A DNA stretch of 16,587 nucleotides from Segetimicrobium sp035279545 (GTDB lineage Bacteria > Sysuimicrobiota > Sysuimicrobiia > Sysuimicrobiales > Segetimicrobiaceae). This document shows positions 14,668 through 16,587 of the stretch, one piece after another; position 1 is the first letter of the stretch, and every line of letters starts with the position of its first letter. Location: the NCBI GenBank assembly GCA_035279545.1, contig DATEHM010000148.1:1-16587 (forward strand). The letters run 5' to 3'. The notes under the pieces are model-generated. The model did not search any database. It was not told where the DNA came from and saw only the letters and a list, made by a program, of their open reading frames with translations. A program made the translations under genes and the position numbers.

Positions 14668-15882
14668 GTGGGGGGCCGCTGGCACGGCATCAACCGCACG
14701 CTGATTCGCGTGGCCGCGATCGTCGGCACCGCGGAGCTCGGATTCGCCACGGTCATCCCCCTGCTCCCGTTGTATTTGAAGGAACGCCTCGGGGCGAGCG
14801 CAACGCTCGTCGGCGTGGTGGTGGCGACGTTTGCCGCGGTCGAGACGGTGTTCAAGACGACCTGGGGGAGCCTCGCCGATCGGATCGGACGGCGTCCGGT
14901 GATCGTGGGGGGGTTGTTCCTCAGCAGCACCGCCCCGATCCTCATGACATTGCTGCGACATCCCTGGTTGTTCGTGCCACTCCGCCTGGTGGACGGGATG
15001 GGCAGCGCCGCGCTTTGGCCGGTCGCCGCGGCGATGATGCTGGACCGGGCCGATGGCGAGCAACGCGCCACGGCGATGGGGACCCTGAATATGTTCTTCC
15101 TCTCCGGGCTCGCGCTCGGCCCGGCCCTAGGCCTGTTCGTTGCGGGGTATTTCGGAGAATACACGTTCGGCTTCTACCTGGCGAGCGTGCTGTTGTTGAC
15201 CGCGGCCTTGTTCGCCTTGGCTGTCTTTCGCGATCTCGACGCCCCTCCCCGGGCCGTACATCGCGGGGCCACCGAACCGTCGGCGATCGGCTTCATCCAG
15301 GTCGTCCGCGCCTCCCCCTGGCTGCTGTCGATGCTCTTCGTGGCATTCGTCCAGATGTTTGGCGTCGGCCTCCTCGCCCCCATCCTCGTGATCTACGCGC
15401 ACGAGGTCGTGCAGCTCAGCGATCAGTTGATCGGGACGCTCTTCCTGATCATGGTTCTGGCCGTTGCGCTCGCCTCGGTCCCGGGGGGGCGGCTGGCCGA
15501 TCGGGTCGGCCGGTCCCGCAGCGTCGGATGGGGGATGGTGGCCGCCAGCTGCGGGATGTGGCTGCTGCCCTTCGCGGGGCGGGGTAACCTCCCCCTGCTG
15601 GCAGTGGCAGCGCTCCTTCTCGGAGGGAGCTACGCGATCTCCTCCCCGGCGTGGCTTGCCCTGATGAGCGAAACCGCTCCACCCGGGAGCACGGGGATGG
15701 TGATGGGCGCATCCGAGACCGCGCAGGGGGCGGGGTTGGTCATCGGGCCGCTCCTCGGCGGCATCCTCTACGATGCCCTGGGGCCCCAGGCGCCGTTTGT
15801 GGGGAGCGCGGTGCTGCTCTCCGCCGGCACGATCTTCGCCGTCACCGTTCTCCGCCGCAGGCAGGCTTCCCCGTTGACGTAA
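14668..15882 (+). CDS. Major facilitator superfamily transporter
   Basis: This is a polytopic inner-membrane carrier of 404 residues with about 12 membrane segments. Motif A, GSLADRIGRRP (67-77), follows the second membrane helix, and its second-half repeat GGRLADRVGRSRS follows helix 8. The two halves flank a central loop near residues 192-205 (DLDAPPRAVHRG). Sequence style resembles drug or sugar efflux MFS_1 members, but the substrate cannot be inferred. The GTG at 14668 is 7 nt after the gatD stop and lacks a ribosome site; GTG 14710 is an alternative. The tight spacing suggests one transcript with murT-gatD, so a role in envelope or antibiotic export is possible but unproven. Confidence 0.88.
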   Translation: MGGRWHGINRTLIRVAAIVGTAELGFATVIPLLPLYLKERLGASATLVGVVVATFAAVETVFKTTWGSLADRIGRRPVIVGGLFLSSTAPILMTLLRHPWLFVPLRLVDGMGSAALWPVAAAMMLDRADGEQRATAMGTLNMFFLSGLALGPALGLFVAGYFGEYTFGFYLASVLLLTAALFALAVFRDLDAPPRAVHRGATEPSAIGFIQVVRASPWLLSMLFVAFVQMFGVGLLAPILVIYAHEVVQLSDQLIGTLFLIMVLAVALASVPGGRLADRVGRSRSVGWGMVAASCGMWLLPFAGRGNLPLLAVAALLLGGSYAISSPAWLALMSETAPPGSTGMVMGASETAQGAGLVIGPLLGGILYDALGPQAPFVGSAVLLSAGTIFAVTVLRRRQASPLT

Positions 15883-16084
15883 GCGCCAGAGGCCCCCTCC
15901 GCCGGCACAGTGGGGACGGCCACCCGCACGCTCCCTCAGAAGCTCCTCCTGTCCTTGCGTCGCCCGGCCGGGCGCGGCACCTCGGTTCGCGGTCCAGCCG
16001 AATGGCCTTTGGGGCATCATAACGGCTACGAAGGCCAGCAGTCTGGGTGGCATCGGGCCGGGGGTCGTACACGTGGGTGGACGA
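15883..16084. other. Intergenic region without a recognised gene
   Basis: About 200 nt between the MFS gene and the secreted protein. It holds two inverted repeats: the zero-loop CGCCCGGCCGGGCG at 15961-15974, and TGGCCTT (16003-16009) with AAGGCCA (16031-16037) around a 21-nt loop. Neither is followed by a T-tract. I saw no convincing promoter or tRNA. Confidence 0.4.
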
Positions 16085-16587
16085 ATGGGATGGGCGGTGA
16101 GGTTTGTGGGGGTGGTCGTCGCGGCGACCCTCTCCGCCGGGATGCCGGTCCCTGCGGCCGCTTCCGAGACCGCACAGGCATTGCTGCGCGACGGGGTCGC
16201 GGCCTACCGTGCCGGCGCGCCCGCCCGCGCATTCCAGGTGTTTGCCGCCGCCGCCGCCAAGGCTCCCGGCGACGCACTCCCCGCGCTTTGGGCGGGTTCC
16301 GCCGCCGCCGCCTCGGGACAGTGGGATTCAGCCCGCGACTATTTCCGGGAGGCCCTACGGCGTCCGCACACGCCCGTTGAGGGCCGCCTCGCCGAGGCCT
16401 GGCTAATGCGGCTCGAGGCGCTCAACACGCGAATCCCCGGATCGGTCGATCCCCAGTTGGGGATCGCCGCCCTGGCCTACGCAAGCAACCCACGATTGAC
16501 ACGGAGCCAGGCGACTTGGCTCGGGCAGGCCGTCGAGGCCGCGGCGGGGCGAGAGGCACTGGATCCCTGGCTGCTCGCCGCGGTGAT
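16085..16587 (+). CDS. Secreted helical-repeat protein, probable lytic transglycosylase (5' part; runs off the window)
   Basis: An open frame runs from ATG 16085 to the window end (167 complete codons). A signal peptide (RFVGVVVAATLSAGMPVPAAA) precedes Ala-rich helical repeats that look like TPR units (LLRDGVAAYRAGAPARAFQVF and GQWDSARDYFREAL). The last residues, REALDPWLLAAV, resemble the opening of the SLT (Slt70-like) lytic transglycosylase domain, where a D-P-x-L-x-x-A-V-I stretch precedes the catalytic Glu. That Glu would lie just outside the window. A GTG at 16073 is an alternative start; GGTGG at 16076-16080, 4 nt before ATG 16085, is a weak ribosome site. The neighbours murT-gatD and the NlpC/P60 gene fit a peptidoglycan role. 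Confidence 0.62.
   Translation, partial: MGWAVRFVGVVVAATLSAGMPVPAAASETAQALLRDGVAAYRAGAPARAFQVFAAAAAKAPGDALPALWAGSAAAASGQWDSARDYFREALRRPHTPVEGRLAEAWLMRLEALNTRIPGSVDPQLGIAALAYASNPRLTRSQATWLGQAVEAAAGREALDPWLLAAV

Noticed and set aside
15127..16053. A 308-codon minus-strand frame opposite the MFS gene
   Set aside because: Its composition (runs of G, R, Q, E, H, P) and overlap with a clear transporter mark it as a shadow frame.

Overview
The window is high-GC bacterial chromosome, apart from a few AT-rich control spots. It looks like a Gram-positive-type or deep-branching terrabacterial lineage. It carries MurT/GatD (lipid II amidation, typical of Actinobacteria, Firmicutes and relatives), the Gram-positive-type HVxxH form of SpoVR, a bifunctional-nuclease (DUF151) protein and a LysM-NlpC/P60 wall hydrolase. 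No ribosomal RNA or other marker gene is present, so I do not name a phylum.

Layout. (1) About 28-2040 is a group II intron on the + strand, preceded by a 27-nt tandem repeat. Domain V is clear at 1938-1970. The intron-encoded reverse transcriptase/maturase (605-1905) has lost one base exactly between its two catalytic Asp codons, so it is a pseudogene. (2) 2115-2412 holds a near-consensus promoter (TTGACA, 17 nt, TATACT), a structured leader and a strong intrinsic terminator before the next gene. (3) 2413-6444 is a compact prkA-yeaH/yhbH-spoVR operon (AAA+ serine kinase, VWA-domain protein, SpoVR). (4) 6491-7752 holds a DUF402 protein and a short-chain dehydrogenase coupled by a TGATG overlap. 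(5) A DUF151 nuclease gene (minus) meets the dehydrogenase across a 7-bp hairpin and diverges from a secreted LysM-NlpC/P60 peptidase (plus). (6) 9243-12405 (minus) is a molybdate operon: an HTH-TOBE regulator, then modA, modB and modC, with an AT-rich dyad over the regulator start. modB and modC have no ATG at their natural starts; TTG and CTG are the best candidates. (7) 12520-15882 (plus) is murT-gatD-MFS transporter. The window ends inside a secreted helical-repeat protein whose last residues look like the start of a lytic transglycosylase domain.

The genes fall into three functional blocks. The first is a stress or starvation signalling trio (PrkA/YeaH/SpoVR) behind what looks like an attenuated leader. 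The second is molybdate uptake with its own small sensor-repressor. The third is peptidoglycan work: precursor amidation, NlpC/P60 hydrolysis and a probable lytic transglycosylase. The best leads for something undescribed are the prkA leader with its terminator, the HTH-TOBE regulator with its dyad, and the MFS transporter tied to murT-gatD. I do not see a clearly new defence or mobile system.
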